Of a stretch of 63,477 nt of DNA, positions 1-9,075 are shown piece by piece. The notes under the pieces are model-generated. The model was not told the DNA's origin, did not search any database, and saw nothing but the letters and a program-made list of their open reading frames with translations. The DNA comes from Mycolicibacterium palauense (GTDB taxonomy: Bacteria; Actinomycetota; Actinomycetes; Mycobacteriales; Mycobacteriaceae). The first letter of the stretch is position 1; the number at the start of each line of letters is the position of its first letter. The stretch is taken from NCBI RefSeq assembly GCF_002592005.1, contig NZ_NVQF01000032.1, positions 1 through 63,477 on the forward strand. Reading direction: 5' to 3'. Position numbers and translations under genes: made by a program.

Positions 1-30
1 CTACCCACCACACCCGCATCCCGCCCTACC

Positions 31-96
31 CGCACCGAACGTGCGTGCAGATCGGGGTGAAGCGCCGGGCATCCGACTGAGCGCACACTCGATGCG
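31..96. repeat. 66-bp intergenic stem-loop repeat, copy A
   Basis: This 66-bp element opens with CGCACCGAACGTGCG and closes with GCACACTCGATGCG. Two further copies of exactly the same length lie at 61918-61983 and 62762-62827. The block GTGCGTGCAGATCGG can pair with CCGACTGAGCGCAC near the other end, so the element can fold into a long hairpin with a variable loop. It sits in the 121-bp gene-free left end of the window, just past the 3' end of the SRPBCC gene. No other feature is visible in bases 1-121. Confidence 0.7.
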
Positions 97-121
97 CCAG
101 GACCGAAGCCCCGTCGACCCG

Positions 122-604
122 CTACTTCCCCTCGGCCCGCTCCTCGGCCAGGGCGGCGAGGCGGTCCAGGGAGCCGCGCAGCCGCTCGGCGGTGGTGGCC
201 CGGGCCCGCTCCTCGCGCGCGGGGTCGGACAGCTGCGTCCAGTCGTAGGTGTGGGTGACCCGGGTGCGCTGCCCGTCGATCGGGCTGAGCTCCCAGCGCC
301 ACAGGTGACCGGGCGGCGCCGCACCGGGTTCGGAGGGCCGCCACGCGATCCGCCGGCCCTCCTCGAACTCCACGACGTGGTTGTCGCGGCGCGCGCCGTT
401 GGTCAGCGTCATCGAGAACACCTCGCCGACGCCGCGCACCCGATGCCCCGTCGGCGCGGCGGCCAGGTTGTCGTTGCCGTCCCAGCGGGGCTGCTGGGAC
501 GGGTCGGCGATGAGCTCGAAGACGACGGCGGCGGGGGCGGCGACCTCGCGGCCGGCGGAGACGATCCGCCCGGCGTCATCGGCGCGACCAGGTGACTCTG
601 ACAT
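122..604 (-). CDS. SRPBCC (polyketide cyclase/dehydrase-like) family protein
   Basis: This 160-residue protein has the START/Bet v1-like helix-grip pattern. An N-terminal strand (REVAAPAAVVFELIADP) is followed by PQRWDGN-type residues, central strands with a RIAWRP segment, and a long C-terminal helix (RLRGSLDRLAALAEERAE). Family members bind hydrophobic ligands or act as aromatase/cyclases, and no specific ligand can be inferred here. The ATG at 604 is the first start in a frame that reads cleanly. It is transcribed divergently from the Mrp operon across a 136-bp gap. Family assignment is fairly secure; function is unknown. Confidence 0.8.
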   Translation of the reverse strand: MSESPGRADDAGRIVSAGREVAAPAAVVFELIADPSQQPRWDGNDNLAAAPTGHRVRGVGEVFSMTLTNGARRDNHVVEFEEGRRIAWRPSEPGAAPPGHLWRWELSPIDGQRTRVTHTYDWTQLSDPAREERARATTAERLRGSLDRLAALAEERAEGK

Positions 605-740
605 GGCTCTACCGTGCCACGGCGCTCGCGACGACTCGACGAAACCCGCCTCCCCGTAGACTCACTCGCGACCAAGCCAAGATTTCTCGTCCGGAATTTT
701 CGGCTGACACCCCGACCGAAGACCCCCAGATCGGAGTGCC

Positions 741-3620
741 GTGCTCGCCATCCTGCTGGCCCACGCGGTCGCGACGGCGTTGGCGCCCGCACTGGTGCAC
801 CGGTGGGGTCGGCGGGCCTTCTATCCATTGGCGCTGGTCCCGCTGGGCTCACTGGTGTGGGTGGCGGCCAACTTCCCGGCCGACCAGTCCGACGACCACC
901 GCGTCACCATCAGCTGGGTGCCGTCGCTGTCGATGGACATCGACCTGCGCTTCGACACCCTCGCGGCGATCATGAGCGTGCTGGTGCTCAGCGTGGGCGC
1001 CCTGGTGCTGTTCTACTGCGGGCAGTACTTCCACCACCGCGACGAGCACACCGAACCGCGGCTGCCCAGTTTCGCCGCCGAACTGGTCGCGTTCTCCGGG
1101 GCCATGTTCGGTCTGGTGGTCAGCGACAACATGCTGCTGCTCTACGTGTTCTGGGAACTGACGTCGGTGCTGTCGTTCCTGCTCGTCGGCCACTACGCCG
1201 AACGGGCCACCAGCCGCCGGGCGGCCACCCAGGCGCTGATGGTCACCACCGCCGGCGGGCTGGCCATGCTGGTCGGGATCGTCATCCTGGGCCAGTACTC
1301 GGGCACCTATCTGCTCTCGGCGCTCATCGCGCAGGGTCCGGGCGGCACCGCCATCAACGTCGGGCTGGTGCTCGTGCTGGTCGGCGCGCTGAGCAAGTCG
1401 GCCATCATCCCGATGCACTTCTGGCTGCCGGGGGCGATGGCCGCTCCGACCCCGGTCAGCGCCTACCTGCACGCGGCGGCGATGGTCAAGGCCGGGGTCT
1501 ACCTGATCGCCCGGATGACCCCGGGCTTCGCCGACACCCTGATGTGGCGCCCGGTGATCGTCGGCCTGGGGTTGGCCACCATGCTGCTGGCCGGCTGGCG
1601 CGCGATTCGCGAGTACGACCTCAAGCTCATCCTCGCCTTCGGCACGGTCAGCCAGCTCGGCCTGATCACCCTGTTGGTGGGCTCCGGCGGCGCCGACCTG
1701 ATGCTGGTCGGCCTGGCCATGCTGTTCGCCCACGCCATGTTCAAGGCCGCCCTGTTCATGGTCGTCGGGATCATCGACCACTCCACCGGCACCCGCGACA
1801 TCCGCCGGCTCGCCTGGCTCGGGCACCGACTGCCCGCGCTGTTCGTCATCGCCGCGGGCGCCGCCGCGAGCATGGCGGCGATCCCGCCGTTCCTGGGGTT
1901 CGTCGCCAAGGAGGGCGCCCTGGAGACGCTGTTGCACAGCAGGGCGCTAGGGCCGTTCGGACCGTGGGTGCTGGCCGGGGTCGTCCTCGGCTCGGTGTTC
2001 ACGACGATCTACAGCCTGCGGTTCCTGTGGGGCGCCTTCGCCCGCAAGGGCCGCAACCAGCCGAGCACCCGGGTGGCCGAGCTGCACCCGCCGACGGTGA
2101 CCTTCCTGCTGGCGCCCGGGGTGCTGGCCGCCGCGGGCCTGGTGTTCGGTCTGGTGCCCGGGCTGCTGGAGAAGATGCTCGACGCCTACGCCGACTCGGT
2201 GCCCGGCGGCTACAAATACCACCTCGCGCTCTGGCACGGCTTCACCCTGCCGCTGCTGCTCTCGGCGCTGGTCCTGGCGGTCGGCATCGGCTCGTTCCTG
2301 GCCCGGGGCCGGCTGCGCCGCACCCGGGTGGACTGGCTGCCGCTGGGCAACGCCGACCGCGTGTACGACGCGGCCCTGCGGTATCTGGACTACGCCGCCT
2401 TCAAGCTGACCGGCGCCACTCAGCGCGGGTCGATCCCGGCCACCCAGTCGGCGATCCTGCTGACCCTGGTGGCGCTGCCGATGGTGGTGCTCACGCTGGG
2501 CGGGCGCAACCGGCCCGAGCTGCGGTTCTGGGAGGGCCCGCTGCAACCCACGGTCGGCCTGCTGATGGTGGGCGGCGCGATCGGGGCGACGATGATGCGC
2601 AACCGGCTGGCCGCGGTGCTGCTGGTGGGGGTGACCGGGTACGGCTGCGGCACCATCTTCGCGCTGCACGGCGCCCCCGACCTGGCCCTGACCCAGTTCC
2701 TGGTGGAAACCCTGACGCTGGTGATCTTCGTGCTGGTGTTGCGGACGCTGCCCGCCGAGTCCGACGGTGCGGCCATGCGCCAGCACCGGCTGCCGCGGGC
2801 GCTGCTGGCCTTCGCGGTCGGCGCGACGGTCTCGACGCTGGGCGCCGTCGCGGTGGCCGCGCGCACCGCCACGCCGCTGGCCGAACTGCTGCCCGACGCC
2901 GCCTACTACCGCGGCCACGGCGGCAACACCGTCAACGTCATCCTGGTCGACATCCGCGCCTGGGACACCCTCGGCGAGGTGTCGGTGCTGGTGGTGGCCG
3001 CCACCGGGGTGGCCTCCCTGGTGTTCCGGCACCGCCGGTTCGGCGGGGCGCCCCGGATCCCGCTGGCCGCCGGGCAGCCCGACATCGGGCCGGTGCTGGC
3101 CGCCAGCCCCTACAGTCCCGCGGTCAGTGACATCACCTGGCTGCGCGGCAGCGACTACCGCGACCCGCGCTACCGCTCGCTGGTGCTGGAGGTCGCGACG
3201 CGCATCATCTTCCCGCTGATCATGGTGCTCTCGGCGTACTTCTTCTTCACCGGCCACAACACGCCCGGCGGCGGCTTCGCCGGGGGGCTCACCGCGGGCC
3301 TGGCGTTGGTGCTGCGCTACCTGGCCGGGGGGCGCTACGAGCTCGGCGAGACGCTGCCGCTGGACGCCGGCAAGATCCTGGGCGCCGGGCTGGCCCTGTC
3401 GGCGGGGACGGCGGTGGCCTCGGTGCTGGTCGGGGCGCCCGCGTTGTCCTCGGCGCTGATCAGCCTCGACCTGCCGGTGCTGGGTCAGCTGAAGTTCATG
3501 ACCTCGTTGTTCTTCGACCTGGGGGTGTACCTGATCGTGGTCGGCCTGGTACTCGACGTGCTGCGCAGCCTGGGCGCGCGCATCGACGAAGAGATCGCGG
3601 CCGGGGCGGTACGCCGATGA
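741..3620 (+). CDS. mrpA: Mrp-type Na+(K+)/H+ antiporter subunit A with fused MrpB domain
   Basis: The product has 959 residues and many membrane segments. It carries the complex-I-like proton-translocating core, with the signature region FWLPGAMAAPTPVSAYLHA near residues 229-247 and the antiporter C-terminal part after it. From about residue 812 an MnhB-like domain follows (EVATRIIFPLIMVLSAYFFF, then GHNTPGGGFAGG), so A and B are one polypeptide, as is usual in actinobacteria. Mrp complexes exchange cytoplasmic Na+ or K+ for protons and help pH and salt tolerance. The GTG start at 741 begins a plausible N-terminal helix. The gene leads an operon with every downstream junction overlapping (mrpC starts inside its stop codon). 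No separate mrpB exists in the cluster. Confidence 0.95.
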   Translation: MLAILLAHAVATALAPALVHRWGRRAFYPLALVPLGSLVWVAANFPADQSDDHRVTISWVPSLSMDIDLRFDTLAAIMSVLVLSVGALVLFYCGQYFHHRDEHTEPRLPSFAAELVAFSGAMFGLVVSDNMLLLYVFWELTSVLSFLLVGHYAERATSRRAATQALMVTTAGGLAMLVGIVILGQYSGTYLLSALIAQGPGGTAINVGLVLVLVGALSKSAIIPMHFWLPGAMAAPTPVSAYLHAAAMVKAGVYLIARMTPGFADTLMWRPVIVGLGLATMLLAGWRAIREYDLKLILAFGTVSQLGLITLLVGSGGADLMLVGLAMLFAHAMFKAALFMVVGIIDHSTGTRDIRRLAWLGHRLPALFVIAAGAAASMAAIPPFLGFVAKEGALETLLHSRALGPFGPWVLAGVVLGSVFTTIYSLRFLWGAFARKGRNQPSTRVAELHPPTVTFLLAPGVLAAAGLVFGLVPGLLEKMLDAYADSVPGGYKYHLALWHGFTLPLLLSALVLAVGIGSFLARGRLRRTRVDWLPLGNADRVYDAALRYLDYAAFKLTGATQRGSIPATQSAILLTLVALPMVVLTLGGRNRPELRFWEGPLQPTVGLLMVGGAIGATMMRNRLAAVLLVGVTGYGCGTIFALHGAPDLALTQFLVETLTLVIFVLVLRTLPAESDGAAMRQHRLPRALLAFAVGATVSTLGAVAVAARTATPLAELLPDAAYYRGHGGNTVNVILVDIRAWDTLGEVSVLVVAATGVASLVFRHRRFGGAPRIPLAAGQPDIGPVLAASPYSPAVSDITWLRGSDYRDPRYRSLVLEVATRIIFPLIMVLSAYFFFTGHNTPGGGFAGGLTAGLALVLRYLAGGRYELGETLPLDAGKILGAGLALSAGTAVASVLVGAPALSSALISLDLPVLGQLKFMTSLFFDLGVYLIVVGLVLDVLRSLGARIDEEIAAGAVRR

Positions 3621-4084
3621 CAACCTACGTAATGCCGCTGATCATCATCGGCGTACTGACCACCTGCGGGGTCTATCTGCTGCTGGAACGCAACCTGACC
3701 CGCATGTTGCTGGGCCTGCTGCTGGTCAGCAACGCGATCAACCTGCTGATCCTCACCGCCGGCGGGCCGTCGGGCAATCCGCCGGTACGGGGCCGCGGCG
3801 ACGCCGTGGCCGACACCACCGCCGATCCGCTGGCGCAGGCGATGATCCTCACCGCGATCGTGATCACCATGGGGATCGCGGCGTTCGTGTTGGCCCTGAC
3901 CTACCGGGCCTACCGGCTGACCACCGCCGAGGATGTCTACGACGATCCCGAGGATGCGCGGGTGTCGCAGCAGTCCGAATCCGACGCCGAGGAGAGGGCC
4001 ATCGGCCAGCCCGAGGTGGTCTCCCCCGACACCGACGCGCCCGACGAACTCGACGCGCTGCCCGGCCACGAGGGCTCCCGGTGA
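3617..4084 (+). CDS. mrpC: Mrp antiporter subunit C
   Basis: This 155-residue NuoK-like subunit has three membrane helices: residues 4-22, 28-50 and about 77-100. The typical MrpC pattern LERNLTRMLLGLLLVSNAINLL is present, with the second helix followed by an extracytoplasmic loop. The ATG overlaps the mrpA stop by 4 nt (ATGA), implying translational coupling. An acidic, disordered tail of about 45 residues (EDVYDDPEDARV onward) extends past the core. Its role is unknown and it could be a lineage-specific addition. Function is assigned from family and operon position. Confidence 0.93.
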   Translation: MTTYVMPLIIIGVLTTCGVYLLLERNLTRMLLGLLLVSNAINLLILTAGGPSGNPPVRGRGDAVADTTADPLAQAMILTAIVITMGIAAFVLALTYRAYRLTTAEDVYDDPEDARVSQQSESDAEERAIGQPEVVSPDTDAPDELDALPGHEGSR

Positions 4085-5697
4085 GCGCCGCGCACCTGGG
4101 CCAGGTGCTGATCCCGCTGCCGGTGCTGATCTCGATGATCGCCGCCGCGGCGACGCTGATCGCGGGCCGGCGTCCCCGGCTGCAGCGCTACATCGCCCTG
4201 GGCGCGCTGGCCGCGGTGTTCGGGGTCAGCGCCGCGCTTCTGGTGGTGGTGGACCGCTACGGCACGATGGCCCTGCAGGTCGGCGGCTGGGGTCCCTCGG
4301 TGCCCGGCATGGGTCCGCTGGGCATCACCCTGGTGGCCGACCGGCTCTCGGCGCTGATGCTGGTGGTGTCGACGATCGTGCTGCTGGCGGTGGTGTTCTA
4401 CGCGATCGGCCAGGGCATCCGCGACGGCGACGACCGCCAGCCGGTGTCGATCTTCCTGCCCACCTATCTGGTGCTCGCGGCGGGCGTGTGCAACGCGTTC
4501 CTGGCCGGCGACCTGTTCAACCTGTTCGTCGGTTTCGAGGTGCTGCTGGCCGCCAGCTTCGTGCTGCTGACCATCGGAGCCAGCGAGGAGCGGGTCCGCG
4601 CCGGCATCGCCTACGTGATGGTGTCGATGGTGTCGTCGCTGATCTTCCTGCTCGGCATCGCGCTGGTGTACGCGGCCACCGGGACGCTGAACCTGGCCGA
4701 GTTGGCGGTGCGCCTCGACGAGGTTCCGCAGGGCACCCGCGGCGCGCTGTTCGCGGTGCTGCTGGTGGCCTTCGGCATCAAGGCGGCCGTGTTCCCGCTG
4801 TCGACGTGGCTGCCGGACTCCTACCCCACCGCTCCGGCGCCGGTCACCGCGGTGTTCGCCGGCCTGTTGACCAAGGTCGGTGTCTACGCCATCATCCGCG
4901 CGCATTCGCTGCTGTTCCCCAGCGGCGGACTGGATCCGGTGCTGCTGGTGGCGGCGTTGCTGACCATGCTCGTCGGGATCCTGGGCGCGATCGCCCAGAG
5001 CGACATCAAACGCCTGCTGTCGTTCACGCTGGTCAGCCACATCGGCTACATGGTGTTCGGGATCGCGCTGTCCAGCCGGCTGGGCATGTCGGGCGCCATC
5101 TACTACGTGGCGCACCACATCATCGTGCAGACCACGCTGTTCCTGGTGGTGGGTCTGATCGAGCGTCAGGCCGGGGCCTCGACGCTGCGCCGCCTCGGCG
5201 GGCTCGCCGCGGCCAGCCCCATGCTGGCGTTCGTGTTCGTGGTGCCGGCGCTCAACCTCGGCGGCATCCCGCCGTTCTCCGGTTTCATCGGCAAGGTGGC
5301 GCTGCTGGAGGCCGGCGGCGCCAACGGCTCGGTGCTGGCGTGGACGCTGGTGGCCGGTTCGGTGCTGACCAGTCTGCTGACCCTCTACGTGGTGGTGCGG
5401 GTGTGGACCAAGGCGTTCTGGCGGGCCCGCGCCGACGCCCCCGAGGGGCAGGTGTCGGCCACCCCGGTGGCGCTGCTCGACGACGCGGAGGACATCGCCT
5501 ACGCCGACCGCGCCGACGTGGGACGCATTCCGTTCGGGATGCTGGCGCCGACGATGGCACTGATCGGCGTGGGGCTGATCCTCACCGTGGCGGCCGGCCC
5601 GATCTTCGGCTACAGCGAGCGCGCCGCCGAGCAGATCCTGGACCGCGGCAACTACGTCTCGGCGGTCATCGGCGGTCAGCGGGGTGATGAGGGATGA
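4081..5697 (+). CDS. mrpD: Mrp antiporter subunit D
   Basis: This 538-residue protein of the NuoL/M/N proton-channel family has about 14 membrane helices. The diagnostic segment FPLSTWLPDSYPTAPAPVTA lies near residues 237-256, and a second conserved block contains LLSFTLVSHIGYMVFG. It starts with GTG overlapping the mrpC stop by 4 nt. MrpD pairs with MrpA to form the two proton-conducting modules of the antiporter. The last 80 residues hold a cytoplasmic loop and a final helix before the stop, which overlaps mrpE. Nothing unusual is seen in the conserved core. Confidence 0.95.
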   Translation: MSAAHLGQVLIPLPVLISMIAAAATLIAGRRPRLQRYIALGALAAVFGVSAALLVVVDRYGTMALQVGGWGPSVPGMGPLGITLVADRLSALMLVVSTIVLLAVVFYAIGQGIRDGDDRQPVSIFLPTYLVLAAGVCNAFLAGDLFNLFVGFEVLLAASFVLLTIGASEERVRAGIAYVMVSMVSSLIFLLGIALVYAATGTLNLAELAVRLDEVPQGTRGALFAVLLVAFGIKAAVFPLSTWLPDSYPTAPAPVTAVFAGLLTKVGVYAIIRAHSLLFPSGGLDPVLLVAALLTMLVGILGAIAQSDIKRLLSFTLVSHIGYMVFGIALSSRLGMSGAIYYVAHHIIVQTTLFLVVGLIERQAGASTLRRLGGLAAASPMLAFVFVVPALNLGGIPPFSGFIGKVALLEAGGANGSVLAWTLVAGSVLTSLLTLYVVVRVWTKAFWRARADAPEGQVSATPVALLDDAEDIAYADRADVGRIPFGMLAPTMALIGVGLILTVAAGPIFGYSERAAEQILDRGNYVSAVIGGQRGDEG

Positions 5698-6269
5698 GCG
5701 TGCGTCCCGGCCCCGCCCGCACCCGCCGGGTCACGCTGCGGGCCTGGTCGCTGATCTGGCTGGTGCTCGTCTGGGTGCTGCTGTGGGGCGATGTGTCCTG
5801 GGCCAACCTGCTCAGCGGGCTGGGGATCGCACTGCTCATCACGGTGCTGCTGCCGCTGCCGCCGGTGCCCGTGGAGGGGCGGCTGCACCCGCTGTCGCTG
5901 CTGCACCTGATCGTGCGGGTGGCCTGGTATCTGGTGCAGTCCAGCGTGCAGATGATGTGGCTGGCGGTCCGGCCGGCGCCGCCGCCGCTGGCGGCGGTGA
6001 TGCGGGCCAACCTGCACATCAAATCGGACCTGGTGCTGGCGCTGGCGGTCAACATCATCAACCTGATTCCGGGCTCGATCGTGCTGGAGATCGACCAGGT
6101 GCGCCGGTTGATCTACGTGCACGTCATCGATGTCGGTTCGGAACGCGCCGTCCGGCAGTTCTACCGGCAGATCGCCAAGGTGGAGCAGCTGCTGGTGGCG
6201 ACGTTCGAACGGGAGGCCGAGTGGCGTTCGGCCGCCGACCAGGACGAGCAGAGCGGAGGAACCCAATGA
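5694..6269 (+). CDS. mrpE: Mrp antiporter subunit E
   Basis: This 191-residue MnhE-family protein has hydrophobic helices in its first 100 residues. The conserved pattern follows, with ANLHIKSDLVLALAVNIINL, then TPGS-like IPGSIVLEID and a C-terminal half reading IYVHVIDVGSERAVRQFYRQI. MrpE is a non-catalytic but required subunit thought to help assemble the complex. The ATG at 5694 overlaps the mrpD stop (ATGA). Length and motif order match the family, so the call is secure. Confidence 0.93.
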   Translation: MSVRPGPARTRRVTLRAWSLIWLVLVWVLLWGDVSWANLLSGLGIALLITVLLPLPPVPVEGRLHPLSLLHLIVRVAWYLVQSSVQMMWLAVRPAPPPLAAVMRANLHIKSDLVLALAVNIINLIPGSIVLEIDQVRRLIYVHVIDVGSERAVRQFYRQIAKVEQLLVATFEREAEWRSAADQDEQSGGTQ

Positions 6270-6544
6270 GCGTCGTGTGGATCATCGCGGGCGTGCTGCT
6301 GATCGCCGCTGCCGCCACCACGATGTTCCGGTTGCTGGCCGGGCCGAGCACCCTGGACCGCCTGGTGGCACTGGACACGCTGATCGCGGTGACGATGTGC
6401 GCGATCGGCACGTGGGCGGCGTTCAGCCTCGACACGACGGTCACCTACAGCCTGGCCGCGCTGGCGTTGATCAGCTTCGTCGGGTCGGTCAGCATCGCCC
6501 GGTTCCGGGTGCCCGACGAACGGCGGGAGCGTGGGCGGCCGTGA
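6266..6544 (+). CDS. mrpF: Mrp antiporter subunit F
   Basis: This 92-residue MrpF/PhaF-family protein has three membrane helices (about residues 3-22, 33-53 and 59-79). It carries the family pattern RLLAGPSTLDRLVALDTLIA with the conserved Asp-Arg pair. It begins at ATG 6266, overlapping mrpE by 4 nt, and its TGA overlaps the ATG of mrpG by one base. The basic tail RFRVPDERRERGRP is expected on the cytoplasmic side. MrpF is implicated in cation transport within the antiporter. Confidence 0.93.
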   Translation: MSVVWIIAGVLLIAAAATTMFRLLAGPSTLDRLVALDTLIAVTMCAIGTWAAFSLDTTVTYSLAALALISFVGSVSIARFRVPDERRERGRP

Positions 6545-6867
6545 TGGTCTCGGAGGTGTTGTGCGCGGTGCTGATCCTGGCGGGCTCGGTGCTGGCGCTG
6601 ACCGCGGCCATCGGCGTCGTCCGCTTCCCCGACACGCTGTCGCGGATGCACTCGGCCACCAAGCCGCAGGTGCTCGGTCTGCTGCTGGTGCTCGCCGGGG
6701 CCGCAATCCGGCTGCGTGGCCACGCCGATGTCGGGATGCTCATCCTGACCGGCCTGTTCACCCTGATCACCGCCCCGGTGGTGGCCCAGCGGGTCGGTCA
6801 GCTGGCCTACCGGGAGAACCTGCGCAGGGACCGCCTGACCGTCGACGAGATGGACGACCGGGACTGA
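6544..6867 (+). CDS. mrpG: Mrp antiporter subunit G
   Basis: This 107-residue MnhG/PhaG-family protein has three membrane helices. The hallmark RFPDTLSRMHSATKPQVLG falls between helices one and two. It is the last gene of the operon, and its ATG overlaps the mrpF stop as TGATG. After the TGA at 6865-6867 only 25 bp separate it from the convergent stop of the Lon-domain gene. No strong hairpin is visible in that gap, so terminator function, if any, is not obvious from sequence. Confidence 0.93.
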   Translation: MVSEVLCAVLILAGSVLALTAAIGVVRFPDTLSRMHSATKPQVLGLLLVLAGAAIRLRGHADVGMLILTGLFTLITAPVVAQRVGQLAYRENLRRDRLTVDEMDDRD

Positions 6868-6892
6868 ACAATCCGCGGGCCGGTTCCGGTGA

Positions 6893-7525
6893 TCAGTTCG
6901 TGCCGAGCTGGAACTCGACCATGGCGGTGACGGTCTCCACCGCCTCGCGCAGGGCCACCAGCCGGTCCGCCGGCGACGGCGCGGCCAGCACCGCGTAGCG
7001 GTCCGCGCTGCCCATCGGCAGCCGGGACGCCAGGCGGTACAGGTAGCGGCCGGTGTCGTCGGCGACCGCGGGAGCCAGCAGCTCGTCGCGGGGCGGCAGC
7101 GCCATCTCGCGTGCCGAGGCGATCCGCTCGAACAACGCCCAGATGTCGTCCTCCACCGAGCGCAGCTCGTCGGCCGCGACGGGGCCGGGGGTGTCGGGCC
7201 ACTCCTCGGTCCGCGCCCGGGGGTAGGGGTCGTCGGGCAGCCATTCCACGACACGGATGCGTTCGCCCAGCAGGCATCTCAGCCGGTACCGGCCGCCGCC
7301 GAGCTCCTGGTGCTCGGCGATGTGGGCCAGCACGCCCACGTCGCAGCGCATGTCACCGCCGCCGACCTCACGGCCCTGGGCGATCAGCACCACGCCGAAC
7401 GCGCGGTCGCCGTCGGCCAGGCAGTCGGCGACCAGCGCCGAATACCGCGGCTCGAAGACCCGCAGCGGCAGTTCGTCGCCGGGCAGCACCGCGCTCTCCA
7501 GCGGGAACATGGGGCGTACCGGCAC
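6893..7525 (-). CDS. Lon-protease N-terminal (substrate-binding) domain protein
   Basis: This 210-residue stand-alone LON substrate-binding domain starts with the family hallmark MFPLESAVLPGDELPLRVFE. It continues with FGVVLIAQGREVGGGD and ends in a helical half. No ATPase or protease domain follows, so it is not a Lon protease. Its substrate is unknown. It corresponds in order and size to M. tuberculosis Rv0434. The GTG at 7525 is chosen because it lies 2 nt past the stop of the upstream lipoprotein gene and 7 codons before the hallmark. The two genes are probably cotranscribed. Confidence 0.88.
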   Translation of the reverse strand: MPVRPMFPLESAVLPGDELPLRVFEPRYSALVADCLADGDRAFGVVLIAQGREVGGGDMRCDVGVLAHIAEHQELGGGRYRLRCLLGERIRVVEWLPDDPYPRARTEEWPDTPGPVAADELRSVEDDIWALFERIASAREMALPPRDELLAPAVADDTGRYLYRLASRLPMGSADRYAVLAAPSPADRLVALREAVETVTAMVEFQLGTN

Positions 7526-7527
7526 GG

Positions 7528-7890
7528 TTACCGCGGGCTCCCGATGACGGCGTCGGCCACCTTGGTGGTGGGCCCGGCGAAGGTGCACATCATGTCCGCC
7601 AGCCCGATCCACAGTTCGGGATTCATGGCCACGAGCTGGTTCTCCTCGCTGATCGCGTCGATCACCGCCCGCTTCTGCACGTCGTTGAACGTCTTGTACT
7701 CGCTGCAGGTGGAGTCCGCTCCCGGGGCCGCGGACCCGCCCGGGGAGGTCGAGGACTCCGATTCCAGCGGCACACCGGCGTAGGCCGGGTCGGCCTGCGG
7801 GGTTCCCGGGACGGTCTTGGCGCAGCCCACCATCGTGGCCGCGACGACGGCAAGCATCGTCAGGAACAGCGGTATGCGATGCGTGCTCAC
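7528..7890 (-). CDS. small exported lipoprotein, hypothetical
   Basis: This 120-residue protein has a lipoprotein signal peptide: basic MSTHR, a hydrophobic stretch to residue 21, then a lipobox ending MVGC with Cys23. The mature part begins with a Pro/Ser/Gly-rich linker and has a compact C-terminal region with two cysteines (STCSEYKTF and DMMCTFAG), which may form a disulfide outside the membrane. I do not recognise a named family. It starts 9 nt upstream of the GCS2 gene's stop and is followed after 2 nt by the Lon-domain gene, all on the minus strand. Confidence 0.75.
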   Translation of the reverse strand: MSTHRIPLFLTMLAVVAATMVGCAKTVPGTPQADPAYAGVPLESESSTSPGGSAAPGADSTCSEYKTFNDVQKRAVIDAISEENQLVAMNPELWIGLADMMCTFAGPTTKVADAVIGSPR

Positions 7891-7899
7891 CGTTCCAGA

Positions 7900-9075
7900 C
7901 TAGAGGTCGAGTTCGTCGATCAGTGCGTCCACCACCGCACGCAGGTCTCCGTCGTGTTCCTCGGCCACCCGCCGCTGGCGTTGATAGGAGGCGCCGCGCC
8001 GCGGGATGTCGGCGACGGCGGCAAGTTCGTCGGTGCAGTCCAGGAGCCGCGCAACGGGTTCCAGCCGGGTCAGCAGATCGTCGAGGTCGTCGGTGACCAG
8101 CCGCTCGTTGCTGTCGGCGTCGAGGATGATCACGGCGTCCAGGCCGTAGCGGGCCGCGCGCCACTTGTTCTCCTGGACGTGCCAGGGCGGCATGATGGGC
8201 AGCGTCTCCCCGGCGTCGAGGCGGTGGTCGAGGTCGACGACCAGGCAGTGGGTCAGCGCCACGAGCGCCGAGAGCTCCCGCAGGTTGGACACCCCGTCGA
8301 AGACCCGGATCTCGATGGTGCCCAGGTGCGGCGAGGGCCGGATGTCCCAGCGGACCTCGTTGATGTGGTCGATGATGCCGGTCTTCTTCTGGTCGTGGAC
8401 GAAGCCCTCGAACTCCGACCAGGTCTGGAACTGGAACGGCAGCCCGGCCGTGGGCAGCTGCTGGAACATCATGGCCCGGTTGCTGGCGTAGCCGGTGTCC
8501 TCGCCGGCCCACCACGGGGAGGACGCCGAGAGCGCCAGCAGGTGCGGGTACTGGTTGAGCAGCGAGGAGATGATCGGCATCACCTTCTGCGCCGAGGACA
8601 CCCCGACGTGCACGTGCACTCCCCAGATCAGCATCTGCCGGCCCCACCACTGGGTCCGCTTGATCAGCTCGGCGTAGCGGGGAGCGTCGGTGAGTTTCTG
8701 CGTCGACCACTGCGCGAACGGGTGGGTGCCCGCGCAGAACAGCTCCATGCCGCGGGCGCCGACGACGTCGCGGACGGTGCGCAGGGTGGCGCGCAGATCC
8801 GCCATGGCCTCGGCGGTGGTGTCGCACACGCCGGTGACGATCTCGACGGTGTTGCGCAGCAGTTCCTTGTGGATGTGCGGGTTCTCGCCGAGTTCGGCGA
8901 TCACCGCGGCCGCCTCGTTCGACAGGTCCCGGGTGTCGGCGTCGACGAGGGCGAACTCCCACTCGACGCCCAGGGTCGGCCGCGGCGAGCCGGCGAAGTC
9001 GATGCGCGCCGGCCCGTCCGGGACGGCGTTAGGAGCCGCTGATGACACCGCAGGCGACTCGCGAACCGGCGTCAC
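7900..9075 (-). CDS. carboxylate-amine ligase of the glutamate-cysteine ligase 2 (YbdK) family
   Basis: The product is about 391 residues with the GCS2 fold. It has an N-terminal [11 protein letters not shown] motif, then [20 protein letters not shown] (ATP/metal site), the SASSPWW segment and a C-terminal [12 protein letters not shown] block. Family members ligate glutamate to amines with ATP, and the physiological substrate of this mycobacterial branch (Rv0433-like) is not known. The GTG at 9075 is the first start. A second GTG at 9048 would give 382 residues, nearer the length I recall for the M. tuberculosis protein. Either start overlaps the end of sodC, indicating coupling. Confidence 0.88.
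   Translation of the reverse strand: MTPVRESPAVSSAAPNAVPDGPARIDFAGSPRPTLGVEWEFALVDADTRDLSNEAAAVIAELGENPHIHKELLRNTVEIVTGVCDTTAEAMADLRATLRTVRDVVGARGMELFCAGTHPFAQWSTQKLTDAPRYAELIKRTQWWGRQMLIWGVHVHVGVSSAQKVMPIISSLLNQYPHLLALSASSPWWAGEDTGYASNRAMMFQQLPTAGLPFQFQTWSEFEGFVHDQKKTGIIDHINEVRWDIRPSPHLGTIEIRVFDGVSNLRELSALVALTHCLVVDLDHRLDAGETLPIMPPWHVQENKWRAARYGLDAVIILDADSNERLVTDDLDDLLTRLEPVARLLDCTDELAAVADIPRRGASYQRQRRVAEEHDGDLRAVVDALIDELDL

Noticed and set aside
1..324. Long minus-strand reading frame at the left edge
   Set aside because: It overlaps the SRPBCC gene in another frame and its product is Pro/Ser/Arg-rich low-complexity sequence typical of antisense frames in high-GC DNA.
614..3130. 838-codon plus-strand frame over mrpA
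   Set aside because: Arg/Gly/Pro/His-rich shadow of mrpA with no recognisable domain. The mrpA frame has full family motifs.
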